NCBI GenBank assembly: GCA_024644535.1
Contig: JAHEKX010000004.1
Location: 1-41,258, forward strand
DNA length: 41,258 nucleotides
Direction of reading: 5' to 3'
Source: Gammaproteobacteria bacterium
Lineage (GTDB): Bacteria > Pseudomonadota > Gammaproteobacteria > Pseudomonadales > Halieaceae
Part shown: positions 25,600 through 34,100 of the stretch, in pieces
Layout: every line of letters begins with the position of its first letter
Position numbering within the stretch: the first letter of the stretch is position 1
Notes under the pieces: generated by a model
What the model was told of the DNA's origin: nothing
Seen by the model: only the letters and a program-made list of their open reading frames with translations
Databases searched by the model: none
Position numbers and translations under genes: made by a program

Positions 25600-26697
25600 T
25601 TAATCCATGAATGGCAGATCGTCATCAATTGCGTGATTGGCCTCGGCGGGTAGAGTAACGCCAGGAATCTGATGGTACCCATTCAGTTCTTGCTGAATGG
25701 CTGTTGCCGTCTCAGCGTCGACGTAAAACTGAGAATACCATTTACGACCAATTTTAAATGGCCCATCCGTTTTCAGCGCCATTGGCTTAATTGCAGGCTG
25801 TTTGAAGCGCCAGATCTGGAAGTCGGTGGCAAAGGCGTCTAGCGCTCCTGCCTGAGTTTGCTTCGCAATTTCAATATCTTCCGCCGTGGGCTGACTTGAA
25901 GACGATTTTACTAAACACGCATGCCATGCCTTGATGCGACCATCATCGACTGGTGTGTTGGCAATGAGTTCATATTGAACGGTATCACCCCAAACTTGTT
26001 TCGACAGCAATACACCTGGGCCGGTATACCATGTCGTGGTGTACAGCATTACTCCGCCGTACAGCTGCATTGGACCACCTTGGCGCTGAATATAAATGTG
26101 GCCCTTAGCTTCGTTTTCGAAGTACTGACACGGTGCGCCGTGAGTTGGCCCCAAATGGCGCATGTCGGACATGTTGTCCAATACTTCCTGTGGGTGTATG
26201 TCCAGCTCACCCAAGTGATCTAGCTCCCAGTGAATCCACTGTGGGTCGTTCCATTCTTTCAAAAAGGGCGCATCGTAAGAAGGCTCAGCTCCGTCTTCAT
26301 CAAACCAGACCATAATGCAACCCATGTTATCGACTACTGGGTAGGACCGAATAGAGGCCGATTTCGGGCAAGGACCGTCGTGGTAGGGGATATCATCCAC
26401 ATCACCGGCAGAGTTATAACGCCAGCCGTGGTAGGGGCAACGTATCGAATCGCCTTCAATCTGCAGCCCGTTTTTAACAATCATGGCCGAATCACTGGCG
26501 GTTAAATGGGTCCCCATGTGCTTACAATAAGCATCTAGAACTACCGGATTACCCGATTCACCTCGATACAAAGCCAAGTCCCGGCCGAAAAACCGAATCG
26601 CCATGGGCCCTTTATCAAGCTCGGCACTTTCGGCAACCACAAACCACCCTGTCGGAAAGGTCTTAGGACCAAGTCCGTATTCCGTTGCTTTTGCCAT
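25600..26697 (-). CDS. Rieske oxygenase, KshA-like (1)
   Basis: A 365-residue Rieske non-haem iron oxygenase. The [2Fe-2S] ligands are Cys58/His60 (AYCKHMGTHL) and Cys87/His90 (RCPYHGWRY). The mononuclear iron site is Asn175, Asp178, His181 and His186 in DNMSDMRHLGPTH, with Asp292 in TDFQIW as probable third ligand. Size and the lone-subunit architecture fit the 3-ketosteroid 9alpha-hydroxylase oxygenase KshA, and the operon partners (ipdC, echA20, ksi) fit too. If so, it would make 9alpha-hydroxy-androstadienedione, which opens ring B spontaneously. The reductase KshB is not nearby. A second, divergent Rieske gene at 35001 competes for this assignment. Confidence 0.75.
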   Translation of the reverse strand: MAKATEYGLGPKTFPTGWFVVAESAELDKGPMAIRFFGRDLALYRGESGNPVVLDAYCKHMGTHLTASDSAMIVKNGLQIEGDSIRCPYHGWRYNSAGDVDDIPYHDGPCPKSASIRSYPVVDNMGCIMVWFDEDGAEPSYDAPFLKEWNDPQWIHWELDHLGELDIHPQEVLDNMSDMRHLGPTHGAPCQYFENEAKGHIYIQRQGGPMQLYGGVMLYTTTWYTGPGVLLSKQVWGDTVQYELIANTPVDDGRIKAWHACLVKSSSSQPTAEDIEIAKQTQAGALDAFATDFQIWRFKQPAIKPMALKTDGPFKIGRKWYSQFYVDAETATAIQQELNGYHQIPGVTLPAEANHAIDDDLPFMD

Positions 26698-26708
26698 TTT
26701 ATATCTCC

Positions 26709-27461
26709 TTATTCGTCGAACTTAGCGTCACGTTTTTCAACAAAGGCCGCACGCGCCTCGTTCGAATCGTCGTGCGTGTACGCCTCAAGGGTAAAGCCCT
26801 GCTCCCATCGATACTTGGCCTCGAGGCTACCGTCTTCAATACCGGTCAGTGCCTCTTTCGCCAGCTGAATCATGATCGGGCTCTTGCCCGCAATTTTTGC
26901 CGCCATTTCAAGCGCGGTCGAGCGAAGTTCAGCGTGTGCAACGACACGTTCAACTGCACCCAATCGATAGGCTTCCTGAGCGTCAATAAATTCGCCAGTA
27001 AAGTACATATAGCGCACTTTCTGGACTGGGAACATACGCTGCAAATGTGCACCGCCGCCCATGGCACCGCGATCGACCTCGGGCACACCAAACCGCGCGC
27101 ATTCTGACGCCACAATAATGTCGGCAGCACCCGCAATACCAATACCGCCGCCCAAAACAAAACCATGCAACGCCACAATAACCGGCTTAGGATTTAAGTG
27201 AATCGCTTCAAAGGTATCGTAGTTACCTTTATTCACCGGTACGATTTTGCGCGAATCGGCATCAAGCTCTTTAATATCGACACCCGCACAAAAGCCGCGA
27301 CCTTCCGAGCGAATAACAATGACCGAAACCTCATCGTTAGTGCCAAGCGCCTTAATTTCAGCAGCAATACTGGCCCACTCGGCAGAATTAAAGGCATTAA
27401 CTGGCGGCTTGTCAAAGACCATCTCCGCAATACCGTTTTCTATTGTTAAACCAAAAGCCAT
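26709..27461 (-). CDS. echA20: EchA20-like ring-D hydrolase (crotonase fold)
   Basis: A 250-residue crotonase-family protein. The pattern YPPVNA-like DKPPVNAFNSAEW, the segment RSEGRGFCAGVDIKEL, GGGIGIAGAADIIVAS, FGVPEVDRGAMGG, and the end YRWEQGFTLEAYTHD follow remembered Mycobacterium EchA20 (Rv3550, 247 residues). EchA20 hydrolytically opens ring D of the HIP-derived dione CoA ester rather than hydrating a double bond. Adjacency to ipdC, as in the mycobacterial KstR2 regulon, supports the call. It sits 11-12 bases from the genes on each side. Confidence 0.86.
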   Translation of the reverse strand: MAFGLTIENGIAEMVFDKPPVNAFNSAEWASIAAEIKALGTNDEVSVIVIRSEGRGFCAGVDIKELDADSRKIVPVNKGNYDTFEAIHLNPKPVIVALHGFVLGGGIGIAGAADIIVASECARFGVPEVDRGAMGGGAHLQRMFPVQKVRYMYFTGEFIDAQEAYRLGAVERVVAHAELRSTALEMAAKIAGKSPIMIQLAKEALTGIEDGSLEAKYRWEQGFTLEAYTHDDSNEARAAFVEKRDAKFDE

Positions 27462-27473
27462 AGGATTCCCTTT

Positions 27474-28532
27474 TTAGTCTGGCGAGTTTAAAGCATTTAA
27501 ACGGACTAACGTTTGATCTGCCTCAGACATTATGCGTTCTACCAAATCGGCCACGGTTGGCAGCTCATCAATTAAACCCGCCACCTGGCCGCTCGGTAAA
27601 ATACCATTTTCTGGATGCCCTTTGACCATAGCTTCCTGAATCATCATGGGCGCATTAGCTGCCATCATGGTCTGGCCTAGGGTCAAATCGGTATTCTTTT
27701 GCATGGCCATCGCCGAGCGCAACATGCCGAACAATGACACGCCTGTGAGCTTGGTAAATGCCAAACCATTTTTCATGGCAAGCAGCAGCATCTGCAGTCC
27801 CGAAGCCTTCTCCAATCTCGCGAGCAGGGGGTTTAAGATCATGCGTTGCGGCAGGCCATCGAGCTTCGTACTGGTAACAATTTGCTCAGGTGGTGCTTTT
27901 AAATACTCTGCTTTCGTTAACTCGGGCACAGGCGATTCCTGTGTGAGCAAAAACCGAGTGCCCATCGCAATACCGCAAGCACCTTGCGCCAAGGCTGAAA
28001 TCAGATCGCTACCGCGACTAAATCCACCGGCAGCAACCACGGGTACGTCCACCGCCTGACATACTTGTTTTAGTAAAATCGAGGTCGCCACAGAGCCCGT
28101 GTGACCGCCTCCCTCGCCGCCCTGAACCACAACGATATCCGCGCCAAACTCTACGGCTTTGACCGCGTGCTTAAGCGCTCCTACCGTTGGCATGCACAGC
28201 ACCCCCGCCTCTTTAAGACGTTTCACAGCGGCTGACGAAGGCGACCGACTGTAGCTTACTGCGCGTACTTGGTGCTCAATACACAGATCAATAATCTGCT
28301 CGGCATGAGGCACGTACATATGAAAATTCACGCCAAAGGGTTTGTCAGTGCGGCGTTTTATCTCAAGGATACCCGCTTCGATTTCTTCCAGCGTCATAAC
28401 GGCGCCCGCCAAGAAACCAAAGCCACCCGCATTGGCTGTGGCTGCAACTAAGGCAGGGTCAGCGACCCAGCCCATTGCCGTTTGTACAATGGGGTACTGA
28501 CACCCCAAGCGCTCTGTTAACGCAGTTTTCAT
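27474..28532 (-). CDS. ipdC: IpdC-like flavin reductase (nitronate monooxygenase fold)
   Basis: A 352-residue FMN TIM-barrel protein of the nitronate monooxygenase / 2-nitropropane dioxygenase superfamily. Seen are RLGCQYPIVQTAMGWVAD, FGVNFHMYV, VVQGGEGGGHTGS and VPVVAAGGFSRGSDLISALA, the phosphate-binding part. Length and neighbours (echA20, KshA-like gene) match IpdC (Rv3553, 355 residues), which works on the hydroxylated HIP CoA ester before ring opening. First gene of a four-gene operon, divergent from the acyl-CoA ligase operon. A generic nitronate monooxygenase role is less likely in this context. Confidence 0.85.
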   Translation of the reverse strand: MKTALTERLGCQYPIVQTAMGWVADPALVAATANAGGFGFLAGAVMTLEEIEAGILEIKRRTDKPFGVNFHMYVPHAEQIIDLCIEHQVRAVSYSRSPSSAAVKRLKEAGVLCMPTVGALKHAVKAVEFGADIVVVQGGEGGGHTGSVATSILLKQVCQAVDVPVVAAGGFSRGSDLISALAQGACGIAMGTRFLLTQESPVPELTKAEYLKAPPEQIVTSTKLDGLPQRMILNPLLARLEKASGLQMLLLAMKNGLAFTKLTGVSLFGMLRSAMAMQKNTDLTLGQTMMAANAPMMIQEAMVKGHPENGILPSGQVAGLIDELPTVADLVERIMSEADQTLVRLNALNSPD

Positions 28533-28631
28533 ACTCTCACCTAGGCAGTTATCTGGCGCTTTTGACAGACAAATATCAACAAAGCTGAATTAGAGCCTGT
28601 TTCAGCAGTGCTTGTATAGGTTTGCGCGTAA

Positions 28632-28652
28632 TGCAAGTGGACGATACTTGCA
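28632..28652. promoter_or_regulatory. 21-bp inverted repeat, probable TetR-family operator
   Basis: TGCAAGT-GGACGAT-ACTTGCA is a perfect 7-7-7 inverted repeat in the 219-base region between ipdC and the acyl-CoA ligase operon, which encodes its own TetR regulator. Size and symmetry suit a TetR dimer site. It is 100 bases from the ipdC start and 120 from the ligase start, so it could serve both directions. Which regulator binds is inferred. Confidence 0.6.
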
Positions 28653-28751
28653 GCCCCAAAACATTTGCCCTGCAATGTTTTATCCAGAATACTTTGCCCA
28701 CGTCGTTACTTGACCACAATAACAGCAAACTGAACCCGAGGGGTTACACAC

Positions 28752-30437
28752 ATGACGGAATTTAGTGCACCACACCACACCGCGGTAGCTCAACTTACAG
28801 GCCCCGGAGCACCCTTTGAAATAGTCGAACTCGTAAGCGACGGTGTTAGCTACAAAGCCTATAAAAACGCCGAAAAATCGCTTTCCAGTGTAATTGCACC
28901 CGGACGCCAGCACGGCGACAAACTTTATCTGCAGTACATGGGCGAGGACTACAGTTTTGCAGATTTTTTCGATGCATCAGATCGTCTTGCGGTAGCACTA
29001 AAAAGAGACTTCGCCATTAACAAAGGCGATCACGTCGCTATTGCCATGCGTAACCGCCCCGAATGGCTCATGGCCTTTGTGGCAATTATTAACTTAGGCG
29101 CAGTGGCAGTGCCACTGAATAGCTGGGGTCGCTCAGAGGAGCTACAACAAGGATTAACAGATAGTGGCGCGAAACTTGTCATCGCCGACGCTGATCGCCT
29201 GCATTTTATCCGCAGCGCGGGAAACAATTTGCAGGCAGTAGTTATTGAGCCCGACGCCAAAGACGATAACAGCAAGCTTTTTTGGTCCTTGGTTGAGTCG
29301 GCCGATGCTAAAGATTTTCAGCTAGTGGACGTCGAGCCTAACGATCCAGCTATTTTATTGTTTACGTCGGGCACCTCGGGGCGCCCGAAAGGTGCCATGT
29401 TCACGCAGATGAACTGCAGCCAATCATTAATGAACGTCGAATTCATTGGTGCCGCGACCTACATGACCAACACCGATACCATGAACGCCCTGCTGGCTAA
29501 CCCGATACACCCAAAAACCTTATTTGCAGTACCGCTGTTCCATATCAGCGGCTTGTTCTCGCAGTCGCTGATCAGCCTACGGCATGGACGTGGTTTGTAC
29601 ATGATGTACAAGTGGGACCCCAAAGAAGCCGCGCGTGCTGTCAAAGAAAAGGGCATTACCGTATTGATGGGTGCTTCGGCTATGTTGCTCGATCTGCTGA
29701 CCCACGACGACTTTCAAGACGCCGACACCTCAAACATATCCAACATTAGCGCTGGCGGCGGTGCCACGCCCGGAAAGCTCAGTCAGCTCTATAGTGACAA
29801 AACCAGTAATGCAATGCCCGGTGCAGGATGGGGCCTTACCGAAACAGGCGGAAGTGGTGCTGCCTTCACGGGCTACATGGCCTCCGCTCGACCCGGTGCT
29901 AGCGGGTTTCCAAGCCCCATTATCGACTTTAAATTTTGTGATGAAAATGGCAATCAAGTCCCAAGTGGTGAGCCTGGCGAAATTTGGATCAAGTCAGGTG
30001 CCTGTATCCAACGCTATTACAGTGGCGCCAAAGACGGTAGCGATTTTGAACAAGGCTGGTTCAAAACGGGTGATGTGGGCTACTTTAACGAAGACGGCTT
30101 GCTCTACATATGCGATCGCGTTAAAGACATGATTATTCGCGGCGGCGAAAACATCTATCCGATCGAAATCGAAAACTGCCTGATTCAATTCCCCGGATGC
30201 GCGGAGGCCGCCGTCGTGGCCATTGAAAGCGACCGTTTTGGCGAAGAGCCCGTCGCTGTGGTTCGCTTCCTGCAAGGGCATGAGCACATTACTGAAGCGG
30301 ATATTATTCGCTACTGCAGAGAACACCTAGCCGCCTTCAAAGTGCCAGTGCAGGTTGTTTTTACAGACGAGCCTATGCCCAGAACCGCAACCGAAAAGCT
30401 GATCAAAGCGCAAATCAAACGTACGTACTTTGCATGA
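28752..30437 (+). CDS. Acyl-CoA ligase (steroid or side-chain acid type)
   Basis: A 561-residue adenylate-forming ligase. Motifs are FTSGTSGRPKG (204-214), WGLTETGG, KTGDVGYF, the hinge DRVKDMIIRGGENIYP, and catalytic Lys549 in RTATEKLIK. The N-terminal 40 residues are longer than in FadD3, and the overall sequence is clearly different from the fadD3 product at 16486. It leads an operon with a TetR gene and an acyl-CoA dehydrogenase pair, so activation of a carboxylic side chain (bile-acid or C22-type) or of another cyclic acid is plausible. The substrate cannot be read. GAGGGG lies about 8 bases before the ATG. Confidence 0.82.
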   Translation: MTEFSAPHHTAVAQLTGPGAPFEIVELVSDGVSYKAYKNAEKSLSSVIAPGRQHGDKLYLQYMGEDYSFADFFDASDRLAVALKRDFAINKGDHVAIAMRNRPEWLMAFVAIINLGAVAVPLNSWGRSEELQQGLTDSGAKLVIADADRLHFIRSAGNNLQAVVIEPDAKDDNSKLFWSLVESADAKDFQLVDVEPNDPAILLFTSGTSGRPKGAMFTQMNCSQSLMNVEFIGAATYMTNTDTMNALLANPIHPKTLFAVPLFHISGLFSQSLISLRHGRGLYMMYKWDPKEAARAVKEKGITVLMGASAMLLDLLTHDDFQDADTSNISNISAGGGATPGKLSQLYSDKTSNAMPGAGWGLTETGGSGAAFTGYMASARPGASGFPSPIIDFKFCDENGNQVPSGEPGEIWIKSGACIQRYYSGAKDGSDFEQGWFKTGDVGYFNEDGLLYICDRVKDMIIRGGENIYPIEIENCLIQFPGCAEAAVVAIESDRFGEEPVAVVRFLQGHEHITEADIIRYCREHLAAFKVPVQVVFTDEPMPRTATEKLIKAQIKRTYFA

Positions 30438-31114
30438 CGGGTGCTGCCTTAACAGCCGAAGTCTCTCGAGAAACGAGCTTGGGCCACCAAGCTCGCAAAG
30501 CGCTTGCCACTCGAGAGCGCATTCTTCAGGCGGTGATCGAGCTGATTAACGAATCGGGCTTTTCTGGGGCAACATCGGGCCAAATTGCTCGACGAGCGGG
30601 TATTACTTGGGGAGCAGTACAACACCACTTTGGAACGAAAGATGACATATTACTGGCCGTAATTGAGCGATCTCAGCAAGTGTATCTGTCTCAACTGCAG
30701 TCAGCACAGGTTGCTAAGGGGCCCTTAGGCCAACGCATAGATCATTTCGTTGATGCCGTTTGGGAGCACTACCGTAGCGACCTGTATTTTGCCTTTTCGG
30801 AAATTATGCGCGCCTCCCGTATGAGCGCCATTGGCCCTTCACTGAACACCTTTTGTATCAGCGAGGAGCAAGAAAAACACATCCACATTATGGCTTCGAT
30901 GTTTGCCGATTACTCGGTTCCGAGCCATCGATTAAAAGAATGCTTCCGATTTGTGCATCGCTTTTTGGCGGGTTTTGCCTTGGATCGCATTATGGAACCC
31001 TCGGCACCCTACGAATTTGTTCACATTAAACGATTAAAAAATGAATTACTGCAGCTAGTGTCTGAGCAAGAATCAGACGCAAGCGATCACCACTCAACAG
31101 GAGGGCTCGGATGA
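30434..31114 (+). CDS. TetR-family regulator within the ligase operon
   Basis: A 226-residue TetR regulator. The N-terminal helix-turn-helix spans about residues 28-70 (TSGQIARRAGITWGAVQHHF), followed by a ligand domain without known signature. It overlaps the ligase stop and the next dehydrogenase start by four bases each (ATGA), so it is translated as part of the catabolic operon. That placement points to autoregulation of its own operon through the 28632-28652 repeat, with a CoA ester as likely effector, as for KstR2. Both points are inference. Confidence 0.85.
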   Translation: MTGAALTAEVSRETSLGHQARKALATRERILQAVIELINESGFSGATSGQIARRAGITWGAVQHHFGTKDDILLAVIERSQQVYLSQLQSAQVAKGPLGQRIDHFVDAVWEHYRSDLYFAFSEIMRASRMSAIGPSLNTFCISEEQEKHIHIMASMFADYSVPSHRLKECFRFVHRFLAGFALDRIMEPSAPYEFVHIKRLKNELLQLVSEQESDASDHHSTGGLG

Positions 31115-32301
31115 GCGACCTAAACACTTTTCGAGAAGAAACACGCGCTTGGCTTTTGGAGCACTGCCCTGAATCTCAGCGCCAACCCATTGTTAAAAGC
31201 GAGCAGATTTGGGGCGGACGAAACCGGAAGTTCCCATCTGCAGACGCACAAAGTTGGTTTGAAGCAATGTCGGATCGCGGCTGGACCGCACCCACATGGC
31301 CGACGGCCTACGGTGGTGGCGGCCTTTCCGCTGAAGAGGCAAAGATCTTACAGCAAGAAATGGCGCGCTTAGGCTGTCGTCCAGCGTTATACGAAATCGG
31401 CATTTGGATGTTTGGTCCCGCCTTGTTAGCGTTTGGAACCGAAGAACAAAAGCTCGAGCATATCCCTAAAATCGTACGCGGCGAAATTCGCTGGGCGCAA
31501 GGTTATTCTGAACCCTCTGCTGGGTCCGACTTGGCTAGCCTTAAAACCAAAGCTGAAGACTACGGCGATCATTTTTTAGTCAACGGCACCAAAATTTGGA
31601 CGACTAACGCGCAGCTAGCGGATTGGATTTTTTGTCTGGTGCGAACCAACCCCGACGCACCTAAACAGCAAGGCATTAGCTTTTTACTGATCGACATGAG
31701 AACGGAGGGTGTATCGGTTAGCCCTATCGAATTAATCAGCGGTGAATCAGAATTCTGCCAGACCTTTTTCGACAATGTAAAAGTACCCAAAGAGAACCTA
31801 GTCGGCGAGCTCAACAAAGGCTGGGATGTCGCCAAAGAGCTGCTCAAACATGAGCGCGCCATGATGTCATCCATGGAGTCAATGAGCGAGAAAGAAGAAT
31901 TTAGCTTGGTCGATCTAGCCAAACAAACGCTTGGCGTAGACGCCGAAGATGCACTAAACAACGCCGAGGTACGAACCAAAATCGCGGCTTTGGATATGGA
32001 AATGCAGGCCTTTGCCCAGTTAAACGAACGCATGTTTTACCAACACAAAGCCAAGCAAAGCGACCCCCGTTTACCGCTATTGCTCAAACATATCGGCACC
32101 AAGCAGCTACAGCGAAAAGATGAGCTCTTGCTAGAGATACTGGGCAACAAATCATTGAGCTGGGAGTCTCCTGCATCTAGCCACACCGAGCACACAGTCA
32201 CCCGCAACTGGGCCTTCGATAAGGCGCACACCATCGCGGGTGGCACCTCAGAAATTCAACTTAACATTATTGCTAAGCGTGCGTTAGGCATGGCGTCGTA
32301 A
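31111..32301 (+). CDS. Acyl-CoA dehydrogenase, large type
   Basis: A 396-residue acyl-CoA dehydrogenase. It shows WPTAYGGGGLSAEEA, GYSEPSAGSDLASLKTKA, VNGTKIWTTNAQLADWIF, and the end IAGGTSEIQLNIIAKRALG. At the MCAD catalytic Glu position it has Gly (AGGT), as in steroid-type FadE proteins. It carries a longer charged stretch around 250-320 than its relatives here. It overlaps the TetR gene by four bases and is followed by the 367-residue partner after 15 bases, forming the third large/small pair of the window. Confidence 0.8.
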   Translation: MSDLNTFREETRAWLLEHCPESQRQPIVKSEQIWGGRNRKFPSADAQSWFEAMSDRGWTAPTWPTAYGGGGLSAEEAKILQQEMARLGCRPALYEIGIWMFGPALLAFGTEEQKLEHIPKIVRGEIRWAQGYSEPSAGSDLASLKTKAEDYGDHFLVNGTKIWTTNAQLADWIFCLVRTNPDAPKQQGISFLLIDMRTEGVSVSPIELISGESEFCQTFFDNVKVPKENLVGELNKGWDVAKELLKHERAMMSSMESMSEKEEFSLVDLAKQTLGVDAEDALNNAEVRTKIAALDMEMQAFAQLNERMFYQHKAKQSDPRLPLLLKHIGTKQLQRKDELLLEILGNKSLSWESPASSHTEHTVTRNWAFDKAHTIAGGTSEIQLNIIAKRALGMAS

Positions 32302-32316
32302 CAGGAAGCTATTAAC

Positions 32317-33420
32317 ATGATATTTAACGAAGAACAAAGCATGCTACAAGACACCGTCCGGGCCTTCGTGCAAGAGCACGCCCCGGTTGCAGATCTTCGC
32401 GCCGTAAGGGCAGATGTTAACGGCCCGTCGTATAACTTAGAGCTATGGAATCAACTGGTCGAATTGGGATTACCCGCTGTCGCACTGCCTGAGCAAGATG
32501 GCGGCTTGGGTTTCGGTTATATGGGTCTGCTGGCGGTACTACTGGAAACGGGCAAGACTGTTATGGCAAGCCCATTGGTATCGAGCGTGGCAGCCGCCAC
32601 CTCGCTCATCCAGCTTGCGGGCACAGACGATCAAAAATCACTCTGGTTACCGCGACTGACCTCGGGTGAAATTACAGCCACGGTTGCCGTGCAAGAAGGT
32701 CGTCATTACTCACTATCCGCCATGCAAACACAACTTGTTGGTGGAGAGATCAAGGGCAGCAAATCGATGGTGATGGACCTAGCCGAGGCCGACCTGCTCA
32801 TCGTCATTGCAAAAACCGCAGAGGGCAAGCTTGCGGCCGCAGTTTTAGAATCGAGCAAAGCCGATTTTGACGCCCAGCGTTATTGCCTAATGGATGGGCG
32901 CAAATACAGCGACCTTACATTTACGCAAACAAGCGTTGCGCCCGGTAATATTTTGGGGGAAGGCGCAGATCGCACGGCAGAGATCGAGCAGGCGCTAAAC
33001 ATTGCTACTATTGCCACCGCTGCTGAAATGGTTGGCGGCGCAGAAAGCTTGATAGAGCGAACCGTTCAGCACCTTAACGATCGCGAGCAATTCGACGTTA
33101 AACTTGCGACATTTCAGGCTCTACAGCACCGTTGCGCCGAAATGTACTGTCAGCTTGAGCTGGTAAAAAGTGCCGTGTTTAGCGCGTTCGCTCGACTCGA
33201 TCGAGGCAAAGACATTCACAAAGCCGCCAGCCAAGTAAAAGCACTGGCCAACGACTACTATCAGCACATTAGCAATGAGGCAGTGCAAATGCACGGCGGC
33301 ATGGGTGTCACCGATGAACTGGATGTGGGACTTTATCTAAAGCGCTCGCGGGTCTGCAACCAACTGTTCGGAGATGCCGCTTATCATCGCGAACGCTATG
33401 CTAAGGCATTGGGAGTGTAG
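32317..33420 (+). CDS. Acyl-CoA dehydrogenase, partner-type subunit
   Basis: A 367-residue acyl-CoA dehydrogenase-like protein. LPEQDGGLGFGYMGLLAVLL marks the N-terminal domain, EQFDVKLATFQALQHRCAEM the FAD-contact helix, and MHGGMGVTDELDVGLYLKRS the C-terminal helix. It lacks the SEPxAGSD loop. The conserved FGR of the FAD-contact stretch reads FDV here, losing the arginine that usually touches FAD. This supports a dependent role in a heteromer with the preceding gene product. Confidence 0.78.
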   Translation: MIFNEEQSMLQDTVRAFVQEHAPVADLRAVRADVNGPSYNLELWNQLVELGLPAVALPEQDGGLGFGYMGLLAVLLETGKTVMASPLVSSVAAATSLIQLAGTDDQKSLWLPRLTSGEITATVAVQEGRHYSLSAMQTQLVGGEIKGSKSMVMDLAEADLLIVIAKTAEGKLAAAVLESSKADFDAQRYCLMDGRKYSDLTFTQTSVAPGNILGEGADRTAEIEQALNIATIATAAEMVGGAESLIERTVQHLNDREQFDVKLATFQALQHRCAEMYCQLELVKSAVFSAFARLDRGKDIHKAASQVKALANDYYQHISNEAVQMHGGMGVTDELDVGLYLKRSRVCNQLFGDAAYHRERYAKALGV

Positions 33421-33422
33421 CC

Positions 33423-34091
33423 GTGAATGCACTGCGCGGATTGATAGCTGATCCTGAGCTTACGCTCGCGGCCCTTGAAGATGTTCTGCGACCACTAACC
33501 GCGGAGTTACCCGAAACCTGTGGGCTGCGCATACTGATCCAAGATGCCGAGTCCGCTGTGGCTGCGGGCTACACTCAGTGTGCTCAACCGGCACTTCCAG
33601 ATGCATGCATCTGCATCGACGACATTCCAAATGAGTCGATTCAGTCAGTCCAGCTAGCTCTGCGTAACCTATTCCCTCATGCGCTAGTGGTCTTGTGCGA
33701 ATCACGCCTCGTTTTAGAACCGGATTGGCAGCTTGGCGAGCGCACGCCGGGCACCGTGCAGCTATGCACCTTCCGGCACAAACAAGACATCGACCGCAAC
33801 GAGTTTGTAGATATTTGGCGGGACGACCACACCAGCGTGGCCATAGAAACACAAAGTACCTTTGGTTACTTTCAGAACTTAGTCTGCGAAAACCAAGAGA
33901 CAGCGTTTGACGCCATCGTTGAAGAACACTTTCCGATCACTGCCGCCACCTCGGCCGAAGTCTTTTTCGACGCCGAAGGTGACCCACAAAAATTAAAGCA
34001 CAACGTTGACCGCATGATGCAGAGCTGCGCACGCTTTATTCAACAAGACACGATCAACGTCGTTCACTTAAGCGAATACAAAATTCTATAG
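33423..34091 (+). CDS. EthD-fold protein, unknown function
   Basis: A 222-residue protein whose C-terminal half (about 112-215) looks like an EthD / dimeric alpha-beta barrel domain: CTFRHKQDIDRNEFVDIW followed by DDHTSVA, then FGYFQNLV and a second acidic strand. The N-terminal 105 residues may be a degenerate second copy of the fold or a different domain; I do not recognise it. It starts at a GTG (33423) two bases after the dehydrogenase stop, with GGAG upstream. EthD-type proteins in catabolic operons are mostly uncharacterised; some bind or isomerise reactive intermediates. Confidence 0.65.
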   Translation: MNALRGLIADPELTLAALEDVLRPLTAELPETCGLRILIQDAESAVAAGYTQCAQPALPDACICIDDIPNESIQSVQLALRNLFPHALVVLCESRLVLEPDWQLGERTPGTVQLCTFRHKQDIDRNEFVDIWRDDHTSVAIETQSTFGYFQNLVCENQETAFDAIVEEHFPITAATSAEVFFDAEGDPQKLKHNVDRMMQSCARFIQQDTINVVHLSEYKIL

Positions 34092-34100
34092 GAGCACACC

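Noticed and set aside
27474-28532. Nitronate monooxygenase as the functional call
   Set aside because: The fold fits, but length, sequence and the echA20 neighbour point to IpdC.
31569-32033. 154-codon open frame antisense to an acyl-CoA dehydrogenase
   Set aside because: The plus-strand gene explains the sequence fully; the antisense translation has no recognisable domain.
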